NCBI GenBank assembly: GCA_017938405.1
Contig: JAGBBP010000014.1
Coordinates: forward strand, 143,034 to 207,033
Direction: 5' to 3'
From: Lachnospiraceae bacterium
GTDB lineage: Bacteria > Bacillota > Clostridia > Lachnospirales > Lachnospiraceae
Length of the DNA stretch: 64,000 bases
The position numbers were made by a program, and so were the translations under genes. The notes under the pieces were generated by a model. It saw only the letters and a list, made by a program, of their open reading frames with translations. It was not told the origin of the DNA and did no database searches. Shown in pieces: positions 9,146 through 18,572 of this stretch (position 1 is its first letter; the number at the start of each line of letters is the position of its first letter).

Positions 9146-9979
9146 TTATGCGAATAATTCTAATTGTTTTGCTATAACCTCGGTTCCGACCGGCCGGGAC
9201 GGTACATCCCGCTCCGCCACAAACAAATCCGGCATGGGAAGTCCGCGGCTGTCGGCGGCTGCCTGCAATTCAATCCGGACAGTCTCATAGGCCAGCTCCG
9301 GCAAATTGTTTTCCTTACTCAGATGTGCAAGTATAACATGCCGAAGCCCCGGATGCAATACCTCGCACAATAATTTTGCGGCCATATCATTGGATAAATG
9401 TCCACGTTCTCCCAAAATACGTTGTTTTAAATAGTAAGGGTACGAACCCACCATTAACATATTTACATCGTGATTGGACTCCAAATACAAAATCTCCGAA
9501 TCCGCCACAGCTTCCAAAATCGATTGATCGTACCTTCCGAGGTCCGTCACCATGGCTGCCTTTTTCCCTTCCGCCTCAAAGGTGTAACAAACCGGATTGG
9601 CCGCATCATGGGAAACGGAATGGGCTTTTGCAACCACCCCGTCAAACCAAAGCGATTCTCCCGGCTTCACTTCGTGAAGCAACTCCTCCGGAATCCGGCC
9701 GATGTTCGTTCTACCCTTTAGCATACCGCAAAGAGTCTCTGCCGTACCGTAAAGCGGTATCCCGTACCGTCTGGCCAAAACCCCGATTCCCTGAATATGG
9801 TCCGAATGTTCATGGGTAATCAAAATCCCCTTTAACTCCCCTGCCGCAGTACCGATCGACTCTAAGGCCTGCTCGATTCGTTTTCCGCTGATGCCCGCAT
9901 CCACCAAAAGATGCGTCTGCCCGTGTCCTATATAAACGCAATTTCCGCTGCTCCCGCTGGCAATTGCACATAATCTCAC
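9146..9979 (-). CDS. MBL-fold metallohydrolase, WalJ/YycJ-like
   Basis: Metallo-beta-lactamase-fold hydrolase of 277 residues. The metal-binding motif THEHSDHIQG is at about residue 54-63, with further ligands likely in SVSHDAANP and LESNHD; the N-terminal SGSSGNCVYIG motif is typical of the YycJ/WalJ group, which has been linked to coordination of cell division with DNA replication and mismatch repair in Firmicutes. That position between an FtsA-like gene and other housekeeping genes fits such a role, but this is inference. The start is GTG 9979, with AAGG 8 nt upstream. No signal peptide, so cytoplasmic. Confidence 0.82.
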   Translation of the reverse strand: MRLCAIASGSSGNCVYIGHGQTHLLVDAGISGKRIEQALESIGTAAGELKGILITHEHSDHIQGIGVLARRYGIPLYGTAETLCGMLKGRTNIGRIPEELLHEVKPGESLWFDGVVAKAHSVSHDAANPVCYTFEAEGKKAAMVTDLGRYDQSILEAVADSEILYLESNHDVNMLMVGSYPYYLKQRILGERGHLSNDMAAKLLCEVLHPGLRHVILAHLSKENNLPELAYETVRIELQAAADSRGLPMPDLFVAERDVPSRPVGTEVIAKQLELFA

Positions 9980-10015
9980 TGAAAAAACCTTCTTTCTTTT
10001 CTTTCTCTGTCCGTA

Positions 10016-12499
10016 TTACGACTTCCATCCCAGTTCAATAACATCACTGTCTTTTATAGCCTGCATAAAAGTAGTGGATACTCCGTTTACCTTTACAATC
10101 GGCTGACGTCCCTTCGCATCCGCCAGATTAAAGGCCACCACATCCAGTACATCTACCAACAGATAAGAACTTTTTCCTTTTAACACTTTCGCCTGACCGT
10201 TGACAATAACTACAATTTCCGATGCTCCCGAACCGGTCATTTTTGCCACGCTTTCCTCCGAACCCGACGATTCGGATGCTGCGGTATTCGGCTTATGTTC
10301 CGGTAACACTCCTCCGCCCGTCGAAACAAGGGATACCTCCGAAGCATTTGTAGCTATTGTTTCTTCTGCCGCCTGCCCCGCCTCCGTATTCCGTGGCATA
10401 AGTGGCGGTAACGGTGCTCCGGTCCGCATCGGCATCAGCGATTCCGTGGACATACTCTTACCGAACTTTAAAGAAGATTCACTGGCATTTAATGCACTTA
10501 AAATCGACATCAGGTGCGATGCCTTTTGCTCCTCCTGTTTCTTCGGCTTCTTGTATTCTACCGGAACTTCCCTGACATAGTCATCGTAAGACATTACGTA
10601 CTCCTCGTACGCATCTTCCTGCTCCGCCGGGGCTTCTGCCGTTTTCTTCGATGTAGCCGCCGTCAAAGTCTCCGGCTCCTGCTTCTTCACATTCTCTTCT
10701 TCCGCAGACGGTTCCGGTGTCGTTTCTTCCGTCTTCGTTGCCGTTTCCGTCTCTAAACGGATAACAGAGCCGTCGTATACCTTTGCGGTCAGCTCCGCCG
10801 GAGCACTGTTTACATACACCTTATTCGTCGGAATCATATCCACAAAAGCCAGTACCTGATCCAACGTATAATAATCCAGCGATATAATTACATCGCCTTC
10901 CTTAATTTCATAAAGCCCGGAAACATTTTCACCGTTTGCCTGCAACATACGCGGACAAGCGATTTTTGTTCCGTTTACGGTAAAAGATAAGGCCAGCTTT
11001 GCTTCCGGAAGCTTACTCACCGTACAGGTTGCATTCGCTCCCTGCGTCCCTTCCGTAATCTTTATCTTATCGTTTTGCCCGATCGGTGCATTCATTCCTA
11101 CCGGTTGCCCGTTTAACGTAATTTCCGCAGCCTCACCCAGTCTTCCCTTTACGGTACGGGACTCTCCGTTTACGGTAAAGGTCAGTTCCTTTCCTCTGGT
11201 CGGGAACAATTTTTCGTTCGGATACCCATACTGCATGGCCGCATCCGCCACCGTAAGGGTACCGTTATCGTAAATCTTGATACGCTCGTCGTTTACCCGC
11301 ACAAAAATAAAGTTATTTCTCTGCTCATAATAATTGAGGCAAATACCGATCGGCGTTACCAAAAGAGAATCCTTCTTAATCCCATCCTGTAAAAACGTTA
11401 CAAAGGACAACACTTCTTCTCCTCTTAACGCGACACGTTCCTTCGGTACCTTAAGCTCTTCCGAAAGCTTTTCCACAAAGCCGCCGACTTTACCGCCGCC
11501 GCCGACCACAAATACCGCACTGACCGGCTTTCCGCCGTTTAAATCGGTAATCTGTTCTGCAATGGCGCGGGCCATCTCATCCACCGGTTCCTTAATATCG
11601 GCTAAAATCTCTTCCCGGCTTGCTTTCTGCTTAATGCCCATAATATCCGTATATGTAATGACTTTTTTCTTTGTGGATGTCTCCAGTTTCATCCGCTCCG
11701 CACTATTATAGTCCACCAAACGCTTTTTCGCAATGGTTTCCGTCAGCACATCGCCGGCCATGGGAATCATGCCGTAGCCTACAACGGTACCGTCCTTTGT
11801 AATACAAATATCGGAGGTGCCCGCTCCCACATCCACCAATGCTATGTTTAACAATCGGAAATTCTCCGGAATTGCCACCAACATTGCCGCAATCGGCTCC
11901 AAGGTCAGATTCTCCACCTGAAGACCCGCTTTTCCTACCGCAGCATACAAGCCGTCGATAACTTCGTCCGGAAGGAAGGTTACCAATACTTCCACACCGA
12001 TTTTTGAAGCCTTATGCTCCTCCAGATTCGTAATCACAAATCCGTTCAAATAGTAGTGCACTACCGTATATGCCACGCAAATGAAATGATGTCCCGTATC
12101 CTTGGTCTCTTCCCTCATTTTCTTGTGCGCTTTTTCCACACCCAGCATTTCCAGTGTATGCACAACTTCCTCATCTACCACAATCTCTTCATCAAATTCC
12201 GCTTCCGCAAAAGCACTTGCCGTCTTTAACACACGACCTGCCGCCGCAATACAGACATCCTTTAACTTCCGTCCGGTCTGCTCCTCCAGTTCCTTTGTAA
12301 TCTCGGAAATGGTATTTGCCACTGCCGCAATATCATGAATCTGACCGTCCATCATAGCTCGGGTGGCGTGGAGCTTCGTACTCTGTGCCACTACCGTAAA
12401 AGCACGATCCGCCGTTTTATAACCCACAGTACCTACAATACTTCTTGTACCGATATCCAGTCCATATACCAGCTTTTCCGTTCCGTCCGTCTGACTCAT
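10016..12499 (-). CDS. FtsA/PilM-like actin-fold protein with long C-terminal extension
   Basis: A protein of 827 residues, about twice the length of FtsA. The first ~400 residues have the actin-like ATPase fold of FtsA: GLDIGTRSIVGTVGYK (phosphate 1), ALVDVGAGTSDICI (phosphate 2) and VFVVGGGGKVGGFVEKL (adenosine site). The rest holds two or more small beta-grasp-like segments starting with FTVNG, a Glu/Thr/Pro-rich linker, and a final beta-grasp-like domain (VIVNGQAKVLKGKSSYLLVD) ending at a Lys-Ser terminus. Its start overlaps the stop of coaE by 4 nt (ATGA), so the two are co-translated. A role in division or envelope scaffolding is likely but not shown; it is probably not the sole FtsA. 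Confidence 0.75.
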   Translation of the reverse strand: MSQTDGTEKLVYGLDIGTRSIVGTVGYKTADRAFTVVAQSTKLHATRAMMDGQIHDIAAVANTISEITKELEEQTGRKLKDVCIAAAGRVLKTASAFAEAEFDEEIVVDEEVVHTLEMLGVEKAHKKMREETKDTGHHFICVAYTVVHYYLNGFVITNLEEHKASKIGVEVLVTFLPDEVIDGLYAAVGKAGLQVENLTLEPIAAMLVAIPENFRLLNIALVDVGAGTSDICITKDGTVVGYGMIPMAGDVLTETIAKKRLVDYNSAERMKLETSTKKKVITYTDIMGIKQKASREEILADIKEPVDEMARAIAEQITDLNGGKPVSAVFVVGGGGKVGGFVEKLSEELKVPKERVALRGEEVLSFVTFLQDGIKKDSLLVTPIGICLNYYEQRNNFIFVRVNDERIKIYDNGTLTVADAAMQYGYPNEKLFPTRGKELTFTVNGESRTVKGRLGEAAEITLNGQPVGMNAPIGQNDKIKITEGTQGANATCTVSKLPEAKLALSFTVNGTKIACPRMLQANGENVSGLYEIKEGDVIISLDYYTLDQVLAFVDMIPTNKVYVNSAPAELTAKVYDGSVIRLETETATKTEETTPEPSAEEENVKKQEPETLTAATSKKTAEAPAEQEDAYEEYVMSYDDYVREVPVEYKKPKKQEEQKASHLMSILSALNASESSLKFGKSMSTESLMPMRTGAPLPPLMPRNTEAGQAAEETIATNASEVSLVSTGGGVLPEHKPNTAASESSGSEESVAKMTGSGASEIVVIVNGQAKVLKGKSSYLLVDVLDVVAFNLADAKGRQPIVKVNGVSTTFMQAIKDSDVIELGWKS

Positions 12500-13128
12500 T
12501 GTGCCACCTCCTCCCGGTGCTTATCTGAAGTTTCAAAAAAATGTTTTTCTACCTGTTCTATGATATGTTCCTCACAGTCTTCCTGTGGGGAATCGTTATA
12601 TACTACAAAATCACTTTCGGAAAAGAACAATTCCTCCGATGCCTGCTCCGCCATAATCGAGTCCACCCGCTCATCGGAATAGCCTCTGTTTGCCTTTAAC
12701 CGGGCTCTTCGCATGCTAACCGGAGCATGCACATACCACAATTCATCGCAAATATCCTGATAGCCCGCTTCGATTAACAGTGCTGCTTCGATTAACACCA
12801 GCCCGTCAAAACCCGCAGCTTTCAGGGTTCCGATACGCTCTTCCACGTAAATCCGTACCTTCGGATGTACACAGGCATTTAACTCCTCTACCCGGTCCCC
12901 GAGAAAAGCCCGTTCGTACAGCTTACTGCGGTTTAAGGTACCGTCCGCATTCACCAGGTCTTCACCGAACAAAGAAATCAACGCCTCGTGGGCGCTGCCT
13001 CCCTGTTCCATCAAATCATGGGCAATAGCATCACAGTGCAAATATTCGGTTGTATAATGCTTTTGTAAGATGCCGACTACCGTTGACTTCCCGGCACCCA
13101 CACCTCCTGTGATTCCGATCACCTTCAT
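12496..13128 (-). CDS. coaE: Dephospho-CoA kinase
   Basis: Phosphorylates the 3'-hydroxyl of dephospho-CoA, the last step of coenzyme A synthesis. The 210-residue protein starts with the P-loop GITGGVGAGKST (residues 5-16), followed by the CoaE features DAIAHDLMEQGG and EAALLIEAGYQDICDELWYV, and the lid-region RxRLKANRGYSDE. Length is usual. It lies between polA (54-nt gap) and the FtsA-like gene (4-nt overlap). polA-coaE adjacency is common in bacteria and supports the call. Confidence 0.94.
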   Translation of the reverse strand: MKVIGITGGVGAGKSTVVGILQKHYTTEYLHCDAIAHDLMEQGGSAHEALISLFGEDLVNADGTLNRSKLYERAFLGDRVEELNACVHPKVRIYVEERIGTLKAAGFDGLVLIEAALLIEAGYQDICDELWYVHAPVSMRRARLKANRGYSDERVDSIMAEQASEELFFSESDFVVYNDSPQEDCEEHIIEQVEKHFFETSDKHREEVAQ

Positions 13129-13182
13129 AGTTTTCTCTCCTGATTTTCCAATGTTTTCGGTTAAACGTTCAAACGTTATCGT

Positions 13183-15840
13183 TTATTTTGTCTCATACCA
13201 GTCGCTTCCGGTGCTTACACTGACCTCTAACGGTACAGAAATGTCTGCCGCCGCTTCCATTTCCTCCTGTAATATCTGCTTTACATATTCCACTTCATTT
13301 TCCGGTGTCTCGATGAGAAGTTCATCGTGTACCTGAAGTACCATCTTTGCTTTGCTGTTATCCTTCTTTAACCGTGCATCCACGCGAATCATGGCAATCT
13401 TCATAATATCCGCCGCCGTTCCCTGTACCGGGGAGTTCATGGCGATACGCTCACCGAAGGAACGCTGCATAAAGTTGGAGGATGTAATCTCCGGCACCGG
13501 ACGACGTCTGCCGAAGAGAGTCGTCACATAGCCCTTTGTCTTTGCCTCATCCACCAAAGAATCCAGATACTGCTTAATCTTCGGATAGGTCTCAAAGTAA
13601 CGGTTAATATACTCCTCCGCTTCCTTCCTCGAAATATTTAAATCCTGTCCCAACCCGAAGGAACTAATCCCGTATACGATACCGAAGTTTACCGCCTTGG
13701 CGTTACTTCTCTGCTGGGATGTCACCTCATCGTACGGGGTATGGAATACCTGGGAAGCCGTCAGACGATGAATATCCTCCGCCTCCCGGTAAGCTCTGAT
13801 TAATTGTTTGTCACCGGACAAATGGGCCAGAATACGAAGCTCAATCTGAGAATAGTCCGCATCCACGAAAACGCACCCGTCTGCCGGCACAAAGGCCTTA
13901 CGAATCTTACGGCCCAACTCCATCCGAACCGGAATGTTCTGGAGATTCGGCTCTGCACTGCTAAGCCGCCCCGTTGCCGTAATCATCTGCTGGAACTTGG
14001 AATGAATCCGTCCGTCCGCCCCCACAAACGCCGGTAACCCGTCCGCATAGGTGGACTTAAGTTTTGCCAACTGGCGGTACTCCAATATATTTTCTACAAT
14101 CGGGTCCTCACTGCGAAGTTTTTCCAAAATATCCGCGGAAGTGGAATACCCGGTCTTTGTCTTTTTGCCTTCCGGCAGCTTAAGCTTCTCAAATAAAATT
14201 ACACCCAGCTGCTTCGGGGAATTGATGTTAAACTCTTCTCCCGCCAAGCGATAAATTTCTTGTTCTAAGCGGGTAATGCCCTCCGTCAGCTGCTTGGAAT
14301 ATTCGCTGAAAAAGGACCGGTTCACCGCCATGCCCACCTGTTCCATGTCGTACAAGACAGAAACAAGCGGAAGCTCTACGGTACGGTACAATTCCTCCAT
14401 ACCGTTCTTGCGGAGTTCGTCAAGTAATACCGGATACGCCGTTTGAGCTGTCATAGCCTCATAGGCAGCCACCTGTCTGCGGGCTTCCACGGAAGCTCCC
14501 GTATCCTCTTCCGGCTCCTCAAAGAGACTCATCTGCTTCGGCTCCTTTGCCGTGAAAAGCGTCTCCGCCGCCGGCAGGGCCAGCTTCAAATAATCTCTGG
14601 CAATGTCTTCGTAGGTATAGCTGTTTTTTAACGGATTAAGAAGATATGCACAAAGGGCCGCATCGGCAAAGGAAGATCGATCATCCTTTTCTACCGCGGA
14701 AAGGCGTTCCTTTAAATCTATGGCAACAAGCACTGCCTGCCGTTCGCATGCCTTATGAAGCATCCCGGAAACACCGTTTTCCTTCGTTACGGAAGTTGGG
14801 AACACGTAGGCTTTTCCCTTTACCGCAAACACAAGCTCCTCCCCGCAAAGAGAGAATCCCACTGCTTCGTCCTTGCCAATTCCCGCAAGCAGCTCCTCCG
14901 CTTCTTTCACAGAACCGATCACCTGCGGTTTCTCATCAAAGGACTTATCATCACTGGAAAGTCCCTGCTCCGGTGAAAAATGTCTTGAAAGAAGGGACTT
15001 AAATTCCAGTTCCTTGCAAAGCTTATAGGCTTCATCCGTAAAAATATTCCCGAACCGGGCTGCCTCATAGGAAAACTCCGGTTTCCAGTCGGTCTTAATC
15101 GTTGCTAACGTCTTACTGAGTCTGGCCAAATCCGCATGCTCGCGTAACGACTCTCTGGCCTTCTTCGGTTCAACCTCGTCCACATGGGCAATGGCTTCCT
15201 CCACCGTCGGAAAAGCGGTCAGAATCTTCACCGCCGTCTTCTCCCCGATGCCCGGAACTCCCGGAATGTTATCGGAGGCATCTCCCATCAGACCCTTTAA
15301 ATCCACAATCTGCGCCGGGGTGACACCGTACTTTTCCACCACCTGTGCCGGGGTATAATCTTCAATCTCCGTACCGGTACGCTTCGTCTTCGGAATCCGC
15401 ACCAGCACATCATCAGTCGACAACTGTAGTAAGTCTCTGTCGCCGGATACCAGGGACACTTTCTTACCGTCCTTCGCACCCTTTGCGGAAAGGGCTCCCA
15501 AAATATCGTCCGCCTCAAAGCCCGGGCACTCAATGGTCAGAACTCCCATAGCAGAAAGCATCGTTTTAAGAAGCGGCATCTGCTCACGCAGTTCCTCCGG
15601 CATCCCCTTTCTCGTACCCTTGTACTCCGCATACATCTCATGGCGGAAGGTCGGATGCTTTACATCAAAGGCTACCGCCAGATAATCCGGCTTCTCTTCC
15701 TCTGCAATCTTAATTAAAATATTTAAAAAACCAAGTACACCGTTGGTATGTCTGCCATCCGTGGTCGTCAAATCCGGCAGACCGTAAAAGGCACGGTTTA
15801 CTATGCTGTTTCCGTCAATTACTACAAGCTTCTCTTTCAT
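13183..15840 (-). CDS. polA: DNA polymerase I
   Basis: Repair and Okazaki-fragment-processing polymerase, 885 residues. An N-terminal 5'-3' exonuclease (about 1-290; GNSIVNRAFYG, VSGDRDLLQL, GVPGIGEKTA) is followed by a middle domain without clear 3'-5' exonuclease carboxylates, so proofreading is probably absent as in many Firmicutes, and the polymerase domain with VDADYSQIELRILAHLS (motif A), the O-helix RSNAKAVNFGIVYG (motif B) and QVHDELLIE (motif C). ATG 15840 follows AAGGAG. It is upstream of coaE in the same direction. Confidence 0.96.
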   Translation of the reverse strand: MKEKLVVIDGNSIVNRAFYGLPDLTTTDGRHTNGVLGFLNILIKIAEEEKPDYLAVAFDVKHPTFRHEMYAEYKGTRKGMPEELREQMPLLKTMLSAMGVLTIECPGFEADDILGALSAKGAKDGKKVSLVSGDRDLLQLSTDDVLVRIPKTKRTGTEIEDYTPAQVVEKYGVTPAQIVDLKGLMGDASDNIPGVPGIGEKTAVKILTAFPTVEEAIAHVDEVEPKKARESLREHADLARLSKTLATIKTDWKPEFSYEAARFGNIFTDEAYKLCKELEFKSLLSRHFSPEQGLSSDDKSFDEKPQVIGSVKEAEELLAGIGKDEAVGFSLCGEELVFAVKGKAYVFPTSVTKENGVSGMLHKACERQAVLVAIDLKERLSAVEKDDRSSFADAALCAYLLNPLKNSYTYEDIARDYLKLALPAAETLFTAKEPKQMSLFEEPEEDTGASVEARRQVAAYEAMTAQTAYPVLLDELRKNGMEELYRTVELPLVSVLYDMEQVGMAVNRSFFSEYSKQLTEGITRLEQEIYRLAGEEFNINSPKQLGVILFEKLKLPEGKKTKTGYSTSADILEKLRSEDPIVENILEYRQLAKLKSTYADGLPAFVGADGRIHSKFQQMITATGRLSSAEPNLQNIPVRMELGRKIRKAFVPADGCVFVDADYSQIELRILAHLSGDKQLIRAYREAEDIHRLTASQVFHTPYDEVTSQQRSNAKAVNFGIVYGISSFGLGQDLNISRKEAEEYINRYFETYPKIKQYLDSLVDEAKTKGYVTTLFGRRRPVPEITSSNFMQRSFGERIAMNSPVQGTAADIMKIAMIRVDARLKKDNSKAKMVLQVHDELLIETPENEVEYVKQILQEEMEAAADISVPLEVSVSTGSDWYETK

Positions 15841-15879
15841 CGCCTACTCCTTACAATGGTCCCGCTTCTGCCAAGTTGA

Positions 15880-16359
15880 TTATTCTGCATCCGAATTCTG
15901 CAGCTCATCCTCTTCCAGTTCCTTTTCGGAATCCTCCGTGACTTCTTCCTCATTCGCAAGGTCACTTTCCTGCCCTGCTTCCTCTATCCCCGCAATTCTG
16001 CGAAAAAATCTGCGGTCTTCCTCTTCCCGTCTCTTATCCACGGTTATCCCGTTTAACAGCAGCAACAAAAATACAACCGCACCGAGAACGACTCTCCTAC
16101 GGGAACAGGCACGTTTTCGTTTTAACTCATCCAAATAACACAGCTCTATTTTTTGATTTAATTCCTCGATATAATTATCCGAAAGATCGGTATTTTCATC
16201 CAATTGCTTCATGGCAGTCATCAGGGAATAATTCACTTCCAACTCTTCCCTGCACTCCGGACAACTGTCGATATGATTCAAAAATGCCTCCATCTCCTCC
16301 GGATTCAATTGTTCATTGATAAACGGTACGATTAATTCCATAGCCCTTTTACAATCCAT
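15880..16359 (-). CDS. Membrane protein with zinc-finger HC2 (anti-sigma-like) domain
   Basis: A 159-residue protein starting with a zf-HC2 module, MDCKRAMELIVPFINEQL then HIDSCPECREEL, in which the His-x3-Cys-x2-Cys pattern of zinc-binding anti-sigma factors is clear. A basic stretch (KRKRACSRRR) precedes one membrane helix (VVLGAVVFLLLLLNGITV) and an acidic C-terminal tail outside. No sigma factor gene is next to it; it is directly upstream of polA instead (39-nt gap). The start at 16359 has AAGGAGG 8 nt upstream. The family predicts sequestration of an ECF sigma factor, but the partner is not visible here, so the role remains open. Confidence 0.75.
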   Translation of the reverse strand: MDCKRAMELIVPFINEQLNPEEMEAFLNHIDSCPECREELEVNYSLMTAMKQLDENTDLSDNYIEELNQKIELCYLDELKRKRACSRRRVVLGAVVFLLLLLNGITVDKRREEEDRRFFRRIAGIEEAGQESDLANEEEVTEDSEKELEEDELQNSDAE

Positions 16360-16460
16360 AACGACAGCCTCCTTTCCGATGGTTTTACCGTTATTCTGTC
16401 TCTTTCTTCTCAGGAACATACGATATCAATTTAGTATACCATTTTTACAAAAAAAAAGCA

Positions 16461-16491
16461 AGAACTCTTGCCCATAAGAGACAAGAGTTCT
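16461..16491 (-). terminator. Intrinsic terminator after the ArsB/NhaD-type permease
   Basis: Perfect 10-bp stem AGAACTCTTG/CAAGAGTTCT with an 11-nt loop; on the minus strand it is followed by nine T (plus-strand A-run 16449-16457). It ends the transcript of the permease gene and separates it from the polA operon. The plus strand also has a T-rich side, but no rightward gene ends here. Confidence 0.9.
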
Positions 16492-16520
16492 GTTCATTTT
16501 TTTATTATTTCTCAAAAATA

Positions 16521-17804
16521 TTACATTCCGAATAACAGCCAAATTAATACATACGCCGGAATCACAGCCGCCAGAGTAAACGGAATACCGATTCTAAAGA
16601 AATCCTTATTCTTTACTTCATAACCTGCCTTACGTAAGATACCGATACCCGTAATGTTCGCAGAGGCTCCGATCGGAGTCATATTTCCTCCAAGGGTTGC
16701 TCCGGATAAAAGACCGAAATACAACGGAGTCGGATCAATCTGCAATGCTGCCGCAATCCCGGCAATGACCGGAATCATGGTAGCTACATACGGGATATTA
16801 TCGATAAACGCGGAAATCACCACCGAAGCCCATACAATAATCGTATACAACAGGAAAATGTTGTTACCGCCGGCCTTTGCCAAAAGATTCGCCAGTGCAT
16901 CAATCACACCCATGTGAGAGATACCTCCGATTATTAAGAACAAACCGAGTAACAATCCGATGGTATTAAAATCAATAGCCTTCAGCGGCGGCAATGCAGC
17001 CTTAATATCGTCTTTCTTCACGCAGTTTATGATGATACCGATAATCATCAAATCCGTACAAATCAACCCGTTTGTAATATCCGGCTTATTCGGGATAAAG
17101 GACGCTCCGATTAAAAGTACAATCGCACCTACCAAAAGTACCGTCGGTACATAATCCGTTACTACGGTTCTTGTTGCTCCGTTTTCCTTCCCGTTTAATT
17201 TGAGATGCTTTTCCTTACGGAACAAGACAGCAATAATAATTGCGGACAACACCGCTCCCAGTTCTACAAAGAAAAACATGCACGGCTTTCCGTGATACCA
17301 GAAAAAGTCAAGGAAGCTCATATCCAGTGCGGAACCCAGCAAAATAGCCGTAGTATCACCTACCAGCGTCGCCGCACCCTGCAGATTAGAAGCCACCGCA
17401 ATACTGATAATAAACGGAACCGGATTTATCTTAAGCTTTTTGCAAATCTCCAAAGCAACCGGAGCCACCATAAGCACCGTTGCCACATTATCCACAAAGG
17501 CGGAAATAATACCTGCAAATAACGCCAGTGCCACCACTGCAATCTGCACATTCGGCACCTTTTCCATAATGATATCCGCCAAAAGCGCCGGCATCTTGCT
17601 CTCGATAAACAGTGCCACCAGTCCCATAGTTCCGGCTATCATCAAGATTACATTAAAGTCCAGAGATGGGATAATTTCCTTTAGCGGAAGCATACCGCTC
17701 ACAATAAAAATCAGTGCCGAGCCCAGGGCAATGTAGGGGCGGTACTTCGAAAAAATCAACATCAATACATAGGTTAGTGCAAATAACACAATTGCAGGTA
17801 TCAT
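16521..17804 (-). CDS. ArsB/NhaD (ion transporter superfamily) permease
   Basis: Integral membrane protein of 427 residues with about 10-12 hydrophobic helices. The duplicated family pattern is visible: FAGIISAFVDNVATVLMVAPVA in the first half and VISAFIDNIPYVATMIPV in the second, the FxDN motifs typical of ArsB/NhaD/SLC13-like transporters. It probably exports or exchanges an anion or Na+ against protons. No arsR or arsC gene is nearby, so arsenite is not supported over Na+/H+ or organic anions. It has its own terminator at 16461-16491. Start ATG 17804 follows AGGAGAG. Confidence 0.8.
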   Translation of the reverse strand: MIPAIVLFALTYVLMLIFSKYRPYIALGSALIFIVSGMLPLKEIIPSLDFNVILMIAGTMGLVALFIESKMPALLADIIMEKVPNVQIAVVALALFAGIISAFVDNVATVLMVAPVALEICKKLKINPVPFIISIAVASNLQGAATLVGDTTAILLGSALDMSFLDFFWYHGKPCMFFFVELGAVLSAIIIAVLFRKEKHLKLNGKENGATRTVVTDYVPTVLLVGAIVLLIGASFIPNKPDITNGLICTDLMIIGIIINCVKKDDIKAALPPLKAIDFNTIGLLLGLFLIIGGISHMGVIDALANLLAKAGGNNIFLLYTIIVWASVVISAFIDNIPYVATMIPVIAGIAAALQIDPTPLYFGLLSGATLGGNMTPIGASANITGIGILRKAGYEVKNKDFFRIGIPFTLAAVIPAYVLIWLLFGM

Positions 17805-17844
17805 CGTCTTCTACTCTCCTTTGTCTATTATAGCTGCCATCCCG

Positions 17845-18561
17845 TTACTGTTTCGTGGCATCCCATTCCGTAGATGCCACTGTACTTCTTGCGCGGTAAC
17901 GGACCGACATAAATCTATAATACACGAAACCTCCCACTATGACAAGCACCAAATGCCAGAAAATCGCCCATCCCAAAGACAAATTAATTTTACCGAACAA
18001 ATTCATCGGAACAATAACGCCTTCCACCGTTGTCGCAGTTCCTTCCGTACCGGACGCATAGAGGGGCTTTGCCTTCGAAAACCAAACATGTATCAAAGAA
18101 TGTAAAAATACAACCAGCCCGGTTAAGAACAAAATATCATCGAAACCGCTGTCCTCCACTGCTCCCGCTGCCACGCATACACCGCGCATTCCAAGCAGTA
18201 ACAAATGGCCTACCCCCAAATACAGCAACAGATTGGTCAGAAATCCCTTTGTCATAATACACTTCGCCATAGGAAAGCCTCCGAAGCCCCGTCCCACATT
18301 TCCGTACCAGCCGTAAACGCTCTGGGTCATCAAAGACTCAATCAGCACAAGTGCTCCAAAGGCTCCCGCCATCTGAAATCTTTCATCAAAAAACTTTAAT
18401 TCAATTCCGCTTACCATTTCAAACAGCGGAATTGCCGCAAACACAAGTAATGCAAGATAACATCCCCCATGCCCCCGCAATCCGAAATCACAGCCGAAAG
18501 CTTTTCTCATTCGTTTATTTGCCCACATAAGCTTCATGGCCCGTTTATAGTCACCGCTCAT
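17845..18561 (-). CDS. ABC-associated membrane protein (last gene of GntR/ABC locus 1)
   Basis: Predicted 238-residue membrane protein with about six hydrophobic helices; no characterised family recognised. The N-terminus MSGDYKRAMKLMWANKRMRKAFG resembles that of the next gene upstream (KSVMKFMRGTKLYRKTFG), so the two are diverged paralogues and likely partner permease subunits. I chose ATG 18561 (AAGGAG, 7 nt) rather than the upstream ATG, which would overlap the neighbouring gene. It ends the leftward locus of GntR regulator, ATPase and three membrane proteins. The substrate is unknown; relatives of this layout often respond to cell-envelope stress. Confidence 0.68.
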   Translation of the reverse strand: MSGDYKRAMKLMWANKRMRKAFGCDFGLRGHGGCYLALLVFAAIPLFEMVSGIELKFFDERFQMAGAFGALVLIESLMTQSVYGWYGNVGRGFGGFPMAKCIMTKGFLTNLLLYLGVGHLLLLGMRGVCVAAGAVEDSGFDDILFLTGLVVFLHSLIHVWFSKAKPLYASGTEGTATTVEGVIVPMNLFGKINLSLGWAIFWHLVLVIVGGFVYYRFMSVRYRARSTVASTEWDATKQ

Positions 18562-18572
18562 TGTCCTTCTCC

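Noticed and set aside
16521..17804. Arsenite pump ArsB
   Set aside because: No arsR, arsA, arsC or arsD nearby, and FxDN motifs also occur in other members of the superfamily.
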